NCBI RefSeq assembly: GCF_000760935.2
Contig: NZ_CP049744.1
Coordinates: 4,247,501-4,311,500 of the forward strand
Source: Rhodococcoides fascians A25f
GTDB taxonomy: Bacteria; Actinomycetota; Actinomycetes; Mycobacteriales; Mycobacteriaceae
Length of the DNA stretch: 64,000 nucleotides
Reading direction: 5' to 3'
Numbering within the stretch: position 1 is the first letter of the stretch; each line of letters opens with the position of its first letter. Under the pieces are notes generated by a model. That model was not told the origin of the DNA. It did no database searches and saw only the letters and a program-made list of their open reading frames with translations. Shown here piece by piece: positions 1 to 7,984 of this stretch. The position numbers and the translations under genes were made by a program.

Positions 1-1241
1 GCATTGCACACCGTTTCGGGCTGAATCTTGAAGCCGCCGCGCACGATGGCATCATCGGCACGGCCGTCGATGTACAGGAAGCCGTCCGTGTCCAGGTGAG
101 CGAGGTCGCTGGTCCGAAGCCAGCTGCCGGCCCCGGCACCGACCTGAGGTGCCGATACTTCGAGTCGGCCGGTCTCCCCCACCGCCAGGACCGAACCGTC
201 GGTAGCCACGGTGCGCATGGCCACTCCGGGGAACGGCTTTCCGACACTCCCCCGTTTCGCCTTCCACCATTGTTCGATCAGCGGCCGTGTCCATCCTGCG
301 ACGGCACCTCCGAACTCGGTGGCTCCGTAGACGATCATGACGGGGATGTCGAACTTCTCGGTGAACTCGTCGGCCAGATCAGGGCTGACGAACGTTGTTC
401 CCGCCGTTACGGCACGCAGGCTCGTGAGCTTCTCTTTCGGGACGTCGGCACCGAGAACTGCGCGCATGGCCGCCGGGGGAAGACTGGCTATCGCCAGTCG
501 ATGCTCGAATACGGCATCGACCCAGCCCTCGACTGTGAATCGGGGTAGCAGCACGAACGGGCGCGCCTCGGTCAACGACTGAATAACGCTCCACATGCCG
601 CCGATATGCACGATAGCGAGCGTCACGAGCGCGGCCTTACCGCTGAGCGGTTCGCGGATCTTGCCCGCCGCCCCGGTGTGCCGGTGAACTGCCGACATTG
701 CCGACTCGAGCTGGCGCCATGTCAGCGGAATTCGTTTGGGCGTTCCGGTCGTCCCCGAGGTGAACATCTCCACGGCGACTGGATCTTCGGGCTGCAGCGG
801 ATGCGAGTCGAGGACGGTGGACGGCCCGGGGATGCGTACGACTTCTGCACCGTCCACCGCGAATCCGACGACACCAGCAGCGGAGACACCCGCAGAGAAT
901 TCTGCGCTGTCCCAGTCGCTTTGCGGTGCCAACACCACGGGTGGCCGGGACGCCACGACGTCTGCCAGGATCCGGACCATGGGTTGCATCGGATTCAACG
1001 TCACCACTGTCCGTCCGCCGCCCAGAATCGCGATCAGAGCAGCGACCGTCTCGACGCGGTTTGACACCACCACCCCGATTCGGGAGCCTTCTCCGCATCC
1101 GAGGTCGGTGAGGGCGGCGTCGATGCGCTCGGCCGTCTCTCGCACCTGTCCCCACGTGTACCAGCGCTTCTCCTGCTGGATCATTCGGGCGTCGCCGGGG
1201 GCCGACCACAGCTGTTTCAACGCTTGTCTGATACTCGTCAT
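1..1241 (-). CDS. Acyl-CoA synthetase (AMP-forming), C-terminus cut by window edge
   Basis: This is an ANL-superfamily adenylate-forming ligase that would activate a carboxylic acid to its CoA thioester. The frame starts at ATG 1241, behind a GAGGG ribosome site, and runs open to base 1. The encoded protein shows the P-loop FTSGTTGTPK, a YGATEFGG adenine-binding motif and the hinge-proximal LRTSDLAHLDTDGFLYIDGR segment (shown only in part). The catalytic C-terminal lysine lies outside the window. It is the last visible gene of a leftward catabolic operon, 37 bases after the acyl-CoA dehydrogenase gene. The family call is firm; the substrate is unknown. Confidence 0.9.
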   Translation of the reverse strand, partial: MTSIRQALKQLWSAPGDARMIQQEKRWYTWGQVRETAERIDAALTDLGCGEGSRIGVVVSNRVETVAALIAILGGGRTVVTLNPMQPMVRILADVVASRPPVVLAPQSDWDSAEFSAGVSAAGVVGFAVDGAEVVRIPGPSTVLDSHPLQPEDPVAVEMFTSGTTGTPKRIPLTWRQLESAMSAVHRHTGAAGKIREPLSGKAALVTLAIVHIGGMWSVIQSLTEARPFVLLPRFTVEGWVDAVFEHRLAIASLPPAAMRAVLGADVPKEKLTSLRAVTAGTTFVSPDLADEFTEKFDIPVMIVYGATEFGGAVAGWTRPLIEQWWKAKRGSVGKPFPGVAMRTVATDGSVLAVGETGRLEVSAPQVGAGAGSWLRTSDLAHLDTDGFLYIDGRADDAIVRGGFKIQPETVCN

Positions 1242-1278
1242 GAATTTGCGCCCTCGCTCGGATGGTCGATCAGGTCAA

Positions 1279-2466
1279 CTAGCGTGGCATTCCGAGGCCA
1301 CGCTCGGCGATGATGTTCCGCATGATCTCCGAGCTCCCCCCAGCAATCGTGAACGCACGCGCGTACAGGAATTCGTCCTGCCATCGTCCAGAATCGAACA
1401 CATTGTTGTCACCCTCGACGAGAATGCCTGCCTCGCCACTCAATTCGAGCGCAAACCTCTGCACCTCGACTCCGATCTCACTGAAGAACAGCTTGGCCAT
1501 CGGTGCGTCGTACGCTCGCTCCGACTTGCGCGACCACCGACTGATGTTGGCGTAGACCAACGCGGACAGAGCGGAAATCGACGCATCCAACTGGCCGAGT
1601 CGGTCCTGCACATACCCGTCCTCGATCGCAGGTCGCCCGTTCCGCTCGACGCGACGCGCCAGATCCTTCAGCGCTTCGACGCTCTGCCGCAGTCGAACAG
1701 CGTTCGCTGCCACACCTGAGCGTTCATGCGACAAGCTCGAATTGGCAACGGTCCAGCCCTGATTCAATTGTCCGACCAGAGCGTCGGGCGTCAGAACCAC
1801 ATCGTCGAGGAATACCTCGTTGAAGTCGGACGTACCTGTCATTTCGCGCAGCGGTCGGATGTCGACACCAGGAAGCGACATGTCCACGATGAACGCACTG
1901 ATGCCCTTGTGTTTGGGCGCATCGGGATCGGTGCGCGCAAGCATGTACCCGTAGTCGGACCAATGCCCGTTGGTCGTCCACACCTTCTGCCCGGTGACCC
2001 GAAAACCCCCGTCTTCGGTCCGCACGGCTTTGGTGCGAAGCGAGGCCAGGTCGCTACCGGACCCAGGTTCGCTGAACAGCTGACACCAGACCTCCGAACC
2101 CGCCCTGATTCCCGGTAGATACTTCGTCCGCTGCTCGTCGGTACCGAAGTCGAAGAGCGCGTGGGCGATCAGGTTGCCCGCGCCGGGCAGGACGGACGCG
2201 CGGGCACGGGCAATCTCCTCGCCCACGACGACACTGCGTTCAGCGCTGTGCTCTGCACCGGCTCCGCCGTACTCGGTCGGCCAGTCGCCACCGAAGTATC
2301 CGGCCGCGAAGAGCTTCCCCGTCCAGTTCTTCAGCAGACCCAGTTCCTCGGCCGTCTCGGCGCAGCGCACGCCGGCCTTCGGTGCGATGTCAGGTGCATT
2401 CGCAGCCACGAACTGACGGACCTCGAGCCTGAACTTCTCGAGGTCCGGGGTCATTCCGTAATCCAT
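1279..2466 (-). CDS. Acyl-CoA dehydrogenase (FadE type)
   Basis: This is a 395-residue flavin acyl-CoA dehydrogenase of normal family length. It carries the FAD/substrate loop FSEPGSGSDLASL, followed by VTGQKVWTTNG in the beta domain. The C-terminal motif is AGGSSEIMRN. In medium-chain enzymes a glutamate precedes GT-xE; here that position is not glutamate, as in many actinobacterial FadE proteins, so the base may sit elsewhere. ATG 2466 follows an AAGGGG-like site. It should introduce the alpha-beta double bond in a CoA thioester made by the flanking ligases. Confidence 0.92.
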   Translation of the reverse strand: MDYGMTPDLEKFRLEVRQFVAANAPDIAPKAGVRCAETAEELGLLKNWTGKLFAAGYFGGDWPTEYGGAGAEHSAERSVVVGEEIARARASVLPGAGNLIAHALFDFGTDEQRTKYLPGIRAGSEVWCQLFSEPGSGSDLASLRTKAVRTEDGGFRVTGQKVWTTNGHWSDYGYMLARTDPDAPKHKGISAFIVDMSLPGVDIRPLREMTGTSDFNEVFLDDVVLTPDALVGQLNQGWTVANSSLSHERSGVAANAVRLRQSVEALKDLARRVERNGRPAIEDGYVQDRLGQLDASISALSALVYANISRWSRKSERAYDAPMAKLFFSEIGVEVQRFALELSGEAGILVEGDNNVFDSGRWQDEFLYARAFTIAGGSSEIMRNIIAERGLGMPR

Positions 2467-2515
2467 CTCACGCCCCTTCGGTCGTAGGTCTGATACCTCT
2501 TGTCGCGCACACTGG

Positions 2516-3316
2516 TCAGCGGACCTCGTACGAGCGGGTCGGCACCTGAGATCGATCGATCTGAGCCTTGCCGATCGGATTACCGATCATCGTGTACGGG
2601 AGCGCCGTTGCCAGAGCATGGGTGCGGCCGACGTCCTTCGATTCCCAGATCGCGCGCACGGTTCCCTGGATTGCAGCGGGTGGCTTTGCTGCAATTTTCC
2701 TGGCGAGCACCGCCGCACGCGACCACAGCAGGTCACGGGAAACGACCTCGCTGACGAAACCGATCTGATGAGCACGCTGGGCAGACATGCGTTCGTCGAG
2801 TCCGAGCAATGCCATCCGCAACACTTCCCCAATCGGTATGCGGTGAGCCAGACCGATGGGTTCGAGCGCTGCCACGAGACCGTACGACACATGCGGGTCG
2901 AAGAACTGCGCGTCATCACTGGCAATGATGAGATCCGCCTCGTTGAGCCAGTAGAGTGCGCCGCCCGCGGCGAGACCGTGCACCGCACAGATCAGCGGCT
3001 TCCAGCACTTGTTGTGCTTGGGCGAGAGGTCAACGCCCGGATCCCGCTTGCTGAAAGGATTGTCCGCCAGATAGGTACCCTCTTTGACGTCCATCCCGGT
3101 GCTGAACGCGCGGTCACCGTTCGCCCGGAGCACGATCGCATGGACGTCGTCGGTCAGATCGGCGAAGCTCCACAGATCGCGGAACTCCGCACGCATAGCG
3201 TTGGTGAACGAGTTCATCCGGTCGGGCCTGTCCAAGGTGATCGTCAGTACCTGATCTTCCAGCTCCGCGATCACCGTGGTCAAACTCTTCAACTCGCCGA
3301 TACTGGTCAGGCTCAC
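2516..3316 (-). CDS. Crotonase-fold protein lacking both hydratase glutamates
   Basis: This is a 266-residue enoyl-CoA hydratase/isomerase-family protein starting at GTG 3316 behind GAGGAG. The fold signature is clear: an HGLAAGGAL oxyanion-hole segment and a C-terminal helical cap. Aligned by eye to crotonase, the first catalytic glutamate (GGGxEL) is replaced by Tyr122 and the second (PE) by His142. A classical syn-hydration is therefore doubtful. Another crotonase reaction, such as isomerisation, C-C bond cleavage or thioester hydrolysis, is possible. It lies between the MaoC-like gene and the acyl-CoA dehydrogenase gene in the same operon. Confidence 0.85.
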   Translation of the reverse strand: MSLTSIGELKSLTTVIAELEDQVLTITLDRPDRMNSFTNAMRAEFRDLWSFADLTDDVHAIVLRANGDRAFSTGMDVKEGTYLADNPFSKRDPGVDLSPKHNKCWKPLICAVHGLAAGGALYWLNEADLIIASDDAQFFDPHVSYGLVAALEPIGLAHRIPIGEVLRMALLGLDERMSAQRAHQIGFVSEVVSRDLLWSRAAVLARKIAAKPPAAIQGTVRAIWESKDVGRTHALATALPYTMIGNPIGKAQIDRSQVPTRSYEVR

Positions 3317-3358
3317 GCTGTCTCCTCGGATTGTTGTGGAACGAACACAGCCGTCATC

Positions 3359-4651
3359 TCAGGACTGTGTACGACGCTTTTCTGCCCGTAACTGCCCATG
3401 CCGCACCAGCATTTTCGCCGCGATGGCGCTCAAATCTGCTGGTGGCGTTCGCAGTCCGGCCAACCCGGTCTCGCGGCTGGGCAGCGAGACCGTTGCCGTT
3501 GCCGGGCAGGTCTCCTCACCACGTTGGCTGGTCCCACGGAATTCGAGATCGACCAAGTATCGATCGCCCTCTTGCCGTTTGCCCACGACCTCACCGGTGA
3601 AACGGTGCGTGTCGCCGAGGTAGTTGAACTTGCGCATCTGGCTCGACATCGTTTCGATCCAGCCGTCGTCACCGATCCAGTCGGTCAGGAAGTGAGTGAG
3701 CCAGCAGTCTCGCAACATTCCGTAGTCGTACGATGTCGGAAGTCCGATGGACCGTGCGTATTCCGCATCCCAGTGGATCCGTTGTGCGACATCGGGTATG
3801 CCTTGCTCGTTGGGTATGTAGAAAGCACCGATCCGCTGGCGGTTCCGGTAGGCAAGCCGTCCTGTGCAGGGGGTGTAGGGCGCGAAACCGTAACCACCGG
3901 AATGAAATACGACCATGTCCGTAGTTGTCAGAGGCCCTTTGGCCATCAGACCGAGAGGCTCCCCCACGACCACGTCCTCCCAATACCTGGGCTCGGCACC
4001 GCGGCGGACCTCGGCCTCGTAGATCGCATCGATCTCCGCGATCTCCTCCGGGGTGTACGACGCGGGTTCGATGGTGTCGTATTTCTTGCGCTTCTTCGAC
4101 TCGTGTCGTTCGGTGTGAATCGTGATCACTCGCTGGATTTGCACGATCTCCGCGCGCTGGTTGAACTGAACATGGATCCTAGTCACGACGAGGGAGCGAC
4201 CCGCAAACTCCGATTCCTTGAGTTCGACGTTGTCGAATCCCTGGAAGGAATACACCGCATCACCGTCGTAGACCGGCTGGTACCACTCGGTGGTGGAGCC
4301 CGAGACGAACACGTGAATCCCACGGAACGGTGGTCGACGCTGTTCCTTCGGCACTCGATCGGCCAACAGATCCTTCGTCACGGCGATGTTGATCATCGGC
4401 GGAGCAATCTGCCCGCCCCACCGCGTGTCGAGACCGTACTCCTCGTCGACAAAAAGGGGGTTGTCGTCACCGTAGCTGCGCGCGAATGCGCGCATGACAT
4501 CCGGAGTGGCACGGGAGAACTGGTCACGTTGTGTCACCGCGTGGTAGATACCGACCAGATCGCGGGCACGCTGGATGTCGGATTCGAGGAAGCTGAAGGT
4601 TTCTTCCTTCTCGCCCGCCTCGGTCGTCCTGTCGGTCGTCTCGGTACTCAT
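3359..4651 (-). CDS. Double hot-dog MaoC-like dehydratase
   Basis: The protein has 430 residues from ATG 4651, which follows a strong GGAGG; an upstream in-frame ATG at 4699 has no such site. Two hot-dog domains are visible. The N-terminal one (about residues 30-180) resembles the MaoC_dehydrat_N/FAS1 dehydratase type. The C-terminal one (about 225-400) carries a hydratase-2-like motif, HWDAEYARSIG followed by YDYG. Such proteins hydrate trans-2-enoyl-CoA to 3-hydroxyacyl-CoA, often for bulky or ring-bearing substrates. It would supply the hydration step that the degenerate crotonase next door may not perform. Confidence 0.85.
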   Translation of the reverse strand: MSTETTDRTTEAGEKEETFSFLESDIQRARDLVGIYHAVTQRDQFSRATPDVMRAFARSYGDDNPLFVDEEYGLDTRWGGQIAPPMINIAVTKDLLADRVPKEQRRPPFRGIHVFVSGSTTEWYQPVYDGDAVYSFQGFDNVELKESEFAGRSLVVTRIHVQFNQRAEIVQIQRVITIHTERHESKKRKKYDTIEPASYTPEEIAEIDAIYEAEVRRGAEPRYWEDVVVGEPLGLMAKGPLTTTDMVVFHSGGYGFAPYTPCTGRLAYRNRQRIGAFYIPNEQGIPDVAQRIHWDAEYARSIGLPTSYDYGMLRDCWLTHFLTDWIGDDGWIETMSSQMRKFNYLGDTHRFTGEVVGKRQEGDRYLVDLEFRGTSQRGEETCPATATVSLPSRETGLAGLRTPPADLSAIAAKMLVRHGQLRAEKRRTQS

Positions 4652-4738
4652 GAAATCCTCCGTGATCGTTGCGGTGCCTTCGATGCGGTACCGGCGCATG
4701 GGTTGTCCGGGTACATCAGGAGTGAAGAACCGCGGGAA

Positions 4739-6256
4739 CTAGACACCCGTGGCCTGCTCGGTCAGTCGTTCGACCACGTGCCGGCGCACCAGCTTGCCGG
4801 TTTCGGTACGCGGTAACTCGTCCCAGTAGACGATGTTCTCGGGAGTTCGACTGCTGCGCAGAGACGATCGAACGAACTCCCGCAGATCTGCGGCGTCGAC
4901 CGACATGCCCGGCCGAAGCACGACGGCGGCTTCGATGCGCTGGCCCCACTCCGGGTCCGGAACGCCGACGACGGCGACGTCGAGCACGGCAGGGTGCCGA
5001 AGCACTACCTCCTCGATCTCGGCTGGAGCGATGTTCTCCGCGCCCCGGATGATCGTGTCGTCCACCCGCCCGCCGACGAACAGAAAGCCCTCGTCGTCGA
5101 TGAAACCTTTGTCCCGGGTGTCGAAGAATCCGCGATCGTCGACCATTCGCCCGATGCCGGCGTATTCCGCGGATACCTGGTCGCCGCGAACGCAGATTCG
5201 ACCCATCTGGTTCGGACCGAGAACCTCGTCGAACGCATCTCTGATCTCGAGGTCGATTCCGGGAACAATTCGGCCGACCGATCCGAGTCGTGCCCGAACG
5301 GCATCGTCATCGCTGTCGATCGCAGCTCGGTGATCGTCCGGCCCGAGAACGGCGATGGTGGAACTCGTTTCGGTGAGTCCGTACGCGTTGACGAAACCTA
5401 CATCGGGCCACATCGCAAGCGCCTTCTCGATGACCTGCGTGGGCATCGGGGCACCGCCGTAGGCCAAGCCTTGCAAGGTGGGGACAGCCTTGTCCACGTC
5501 CGCTTCGACCACCCGAGAGAGCATCGTCGGCACGACGAGAGCGTTGGTCACACCTTCCGTTCTGGCAGTGTGCAGCCACTGCGCCGGGCTGAACTGCTCG
5601 AGCACCACCGTCCGCCGCCCGGCGTACAGATTGGTGATCACGTTCGCCACCGCCGCGATGTGATACGGCGGCACACTGACCAGAGCACAATCGGACGCGT
5701 CGGCAGAGGCGAACTCGACCGATCCGAGTACGTAGGACGAGAGGTTCTCGTGGCGTAGGAGCACGCCTTTGGGGGCCGACGTCGTTCCGGAGGTGTAGAT
5801 GATGACGGCCGGAGCCTGGTCGCCGTCACTCTCGGCGGCCTCATCGAATCCCTCGACCACCGATTCTGCTGTACTCGACAGTTCCGCCAGCCACTGCTCG
5901 GGAGAGCGAACCGAGAGTCCTGCGCGCACAGGGGCGTCCGTCTGTTCCGTTCCAGCGAGCGCGAGTGCGCGGGGATGGTTGGCCAACAACGCATCCAGCT
6001 GCTCCCGGCCGAGCCGATAGTTGACCGGCACCAACGGAACTCCAGCTCGCGCGGCTGCGAACATCGCGACGGGAAACGCCGGACCATTCACGGCCAGATA
6101 GACCAGTGCGTCTGCCCCTCTGTCGACAATCTCGGCTGCACCCACCGCGGCGAGCCGGTGTATCTGTGCGGCGGTGAGACCGGTATCCCGGGTGCCCACG
6201 ACGATCCGATCGGCGAAGCCGTCCACTGCCATGTCCAACAACAACGTGATGTTCAT
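4739..6256 (-). CDS. Acyl-CoA synthetase (AMP-forming)
   Basis: This is a 505-residue class I adenylate-forming ligase. It has the P-loop IIYTSGTTSAPKG, the YGLTETSS motif, the RGAENIAPAEIEE hinge region and the catalytic-lysine motif PRTETGKLVRR near the C-terminus. The start chosen is ATG 6256 (MNITLLLDM), because the open frame upstream overlaps the neighbouring small gene and is not protein-like. It is the second acid:CoA ligase of this operon. The two may act on different intermediates, for example the parent acid and a ring-cleavage product. Confidence 0.92.
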   Translation of the reverse strand: MNITLLLDMAVDGFADRIVVGTRDTGLTAAQIHRLAAVGAAEIVDRGADALVYLAVNGPAFPVAMFAAARAGVPLVPVNYRLGREQLDALLANHPRALALAGTEQTDAPVRAGLSVRSPEQWLAELSSTAESVVEGFDEAAESDGDQAPAVIIYTSGTTSAPKGVLLRHENLSSYVLGSVEFASADASDCALVSVPPYHIAAVANVITNLYAGRRTVVLEQFSPAQWLHTARTEGVTNALVVPTMLSRVVEADVDKAVPTLQGLAYGGAPMPTQVIEKALAMWPDVGFVNAYGLTETSSTIAVLGPDDHRAAIDSDDDAVRARLGSVGRIVPGIDLEIRDAFDEVLGPNQMGRICVRGDQVSAEYAGIGRMVDDRGFFDTRDKGFIDDEGFLFVGGRVDDTIIRGAENIAPAEIEEVVLRHPAVLDVAVVGVPDPEWGQRIEAAVVLRPGMSVDAADLREFVRSSLRSSRTPENIVYWDELPRTETGKLVRRHVVERLTEQATGV

Positions 6257-6272
6257 CCGACACTCACTTCGG

Positions 6273-6581
6273 TCAGTCCGATGACGGAAGCGGCTTGGCC
6301 GCCTTGATCGTGAGTGCGACACCGTCCACTTCGAGAGCACCCCGACCTGGCTTGGTGCACAACACTTCCACGCCGACAGCCTCGTCCACGTACCGCTTTC
6401 CCAGCACGGCACCGCCGACCTTCGAGAGCTCGATCTGCGAACCGTCACCGGTCGGCTTGGCTCCGACGACCATCTCGACACCGCCGCATGTAAGAGAAAC
6501 CTCGACGGCGGGGGCGCGCACGACGATCACCGAAGTGGTGTCGAGCGCACTACCCAACGATTGACCGACCTTGAGATTCAC
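6273..6581 (-). CDS. Small conserved-looking protein of unknown function
   Basis: This is a 102-residue protein with a predicted beta-rich character and no signal peptide or membrane segment. I start it at GTG 6581 because GGAGG lies five bases upstream; an ATG four codons further out would bury that site. Two single cysteines sit in the contexts LTCGGVEM and VLCTKPG. I do not recognise the family. It is the first gene of a sub-operon, 16 bases ahead of an acyl-CoA synthetase gene, and an inverted repeat lies upstream. That position suggests a role tied to the ligase or its substrate. Confidence 0.7.
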   Translation of the reverse strand: MNLKVGQSLGSALDTTSVIVVRAPAVEVSLTCGGVEMVVGAKPTGDGSQIELSKVGGAVLGKRYVDEAVGVEVLCTKPGRGALEVDGVALTIKAAKPLPSSD

Positions 6582-6655
6582 GACTTCCTCCATTCGAGCG
6601 GGACCGGGTGTCTCCGACACACCGCCCCGGGCACTCTCAGACGAGAGCGTTGGTG

Positions 6656-6680
6656 ACTTGTATAACAAAGTACTACAAGT
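6656..6680. promoter_or_regulatory. Inverted repeat ACTTGTA-N11-TACAAGT, probable operator
   Basis: A perfect 7-bp inverted repeat (6656-6662 and 6674-6680) with an 11-bp spacer lies in the 138-base gap between the CoA transferase gene and the small gene starting at 6581. It is placed to control an internal promoter for the left half of the operon. The right arm, TACTACAAGT, resembles TACTAGT at 12357 and 21411. Confidence 0.5.
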
Positions 6681-6719
6681 GAGACGGTCTCTGAACCCGT
6701 GTGTTCCGGTGAGTGGCCA

Positions 6720-7952
6720 TCAGGTAACAGCTCCGGCGATCTTGAGTTCGATCAGTTGCTCGTCGTCGAGTCCCAGCTCACGCAGGATGTCGTCGGTGTG
6801 TTCTGCGAACTGGGGCGCGCGCCTCATCTGCACCGGCTGATCGTCGAATTTGACCGGATTGGCCACCAGCTTCTGGGCCACTCCATCTGCATCGACGATA
6901 TCCGTGATGCGGCCGTTCGCTATCAGAGCGGCGTCGTTGCCGACGTCCCAGCTGTTCTGTACCGGGGCCCATGGACCGCCGAGACCGGTCAAGTCGACCA
7001 GCCACTCGGCGTACGAACGAGTGGCGAAGGCCTCGGCGAACCAGTCCCCGATCTGTTCGGCATGCTGAAAGATCCCGTCCATCGTCGAGAAGCGAGCGTC
7101 GTCGACCAGGTGCTCGAGACCGATGGCAGTGACGAACTCGTTCCAGAATCGCGTGGGTTGCAGCATCGAGAACTGAAGCCACCGACCGTCGGCGGTCCGA
7201 TAGGAGCCGGTGAGCGGATTGCCCGCTGCGGCAGTCTTTTTCCGCTTGACCTTCGGCAATGGTCCACCCGAACTCAAGGCTAGATTCACCGAGAATTGAG
7301 TTGCCCAGGCCGCCACACCCAGGAGCGATACGTCCACCTCGGACGGTTCTCCCGTTCGCTCACGGCCGAGCAGCGCCGCCGCGATTCCGCCGGCTATCGT
7401 CATACCGCCGATATTGTCGCCGTACGCTCCGGCGGGCATGAACGCCATCGAGTCCGCGTCCTCTGCCATGACGCCGTCGGCGCTACCACCGCGCGCCCAG
7501 AACCCGGTGGCGTCATAGGCACCCTTGTCCGAATCCGGACCCTGACTGCCGAATCCGCTTCCGGTGACGTACACGATGTTCGGGTTGATCGCACGTACGT
7601 CCTCGACTGTGATGCCGAGCTTGGTGCGCACACCGGGCAGGTAGTTGGTCAAGAAGACATCGCTGCGCCGGATCAGTTCCTCGAGCACCGGACGCGCTGC
7701 GGGATTGGACAGGTCGATTCCGATGCTGCGCTTGCTACGGTTCGGGCCCTCCATGATCGGCGCGAAAGACGAGCCTTCCTTGCCTGCGGTATGACCGAGC
7801 ACTCGGACCAGTCCGCGCTGGGGGTCACCGGTTTCCGCATGCTCGACCTTGACGATGTCGGCGCCCCAATCCGCCAGCACTGCACCCGCAGCGGGAACGT
7901 AGGTGAATTGAGCGACCTCGAGAATTCGGTAGCCCTCCAGTGGACGATGCAT
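6720..7952 (-). CDS. CaiB/BaiF family III CoA transferase
   Basis: This 410-residue protein starts at ATG 7952 behind GAGGAG. Family III hallmarks are the N-terminal LADWGADIVKVE motif, the NRSKRSIGIDL motif, and GDN (Asp179) at the position of the catalytic aspartate of formyl-CoA transferase. These enzymes move CoA between acids through aspartyl-CoA anhydride intermediates. Here it could activate the pathway acid using succinyl-CoA or a downstream CoA ester, which would complement the two ATP-dependent ligases. The open frame continues far upstream but inside the neighbouring gene, so the longer start is rejected. Confidence 0.92.
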   Translation of the reverse strand: MHRPLEGYRILEVAQFTYVPAAGAVLADWGADIVKVEHAETGDPQRGLVRVLGHTAGKEGSSFAPIMEGPNRSKRSIGIDLSNPAARPVLEELIRRSDVFLTNYLPGVRTKLGITVEDVRAINPNIVYVTGSGFGSQGPDSDKGAYDATGFWARGGSADGVMAEDADSMAFMPAGAYGDNIGGMTIAGGIAAALLGRERTGEPSEVDVSLLGVAAWATQFSVNLALSSGGPLPKVKRKKTAAAGNPLTGSYRTADGRWLQFSMLQPTRFWNEFVTAIGLEHLVDDARFSTMDGIFQHAEQIGDWFAEAFATRSYAEWLVDLTGLGGPWAPVQNSWDVGNDAALIANGRITDIVDADGVAQKLVANPVKFDDQPVQMRRAPQFAEHTDDILRELGLDDEQLIELKIAGAVT

Positions 7953-7984
7953 GAAAACTCCTCTTACGGAATATGTTCTGTGAA

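Noticed and set aside
637..1209. A leftward 190-codon frame inside the first ligase gene
   Set aside because: It is out of frame with the acyl-CoA synthetase that runs from 1241 to the window edge, and its translation is Arg-rich and featureless.
3398..4816. A rightward open frame of 472 codons opposite the MaoC-like gene
   Set aside because: It is antisense to a recognised protein, has no ribosome site and shows no protein-like motif.
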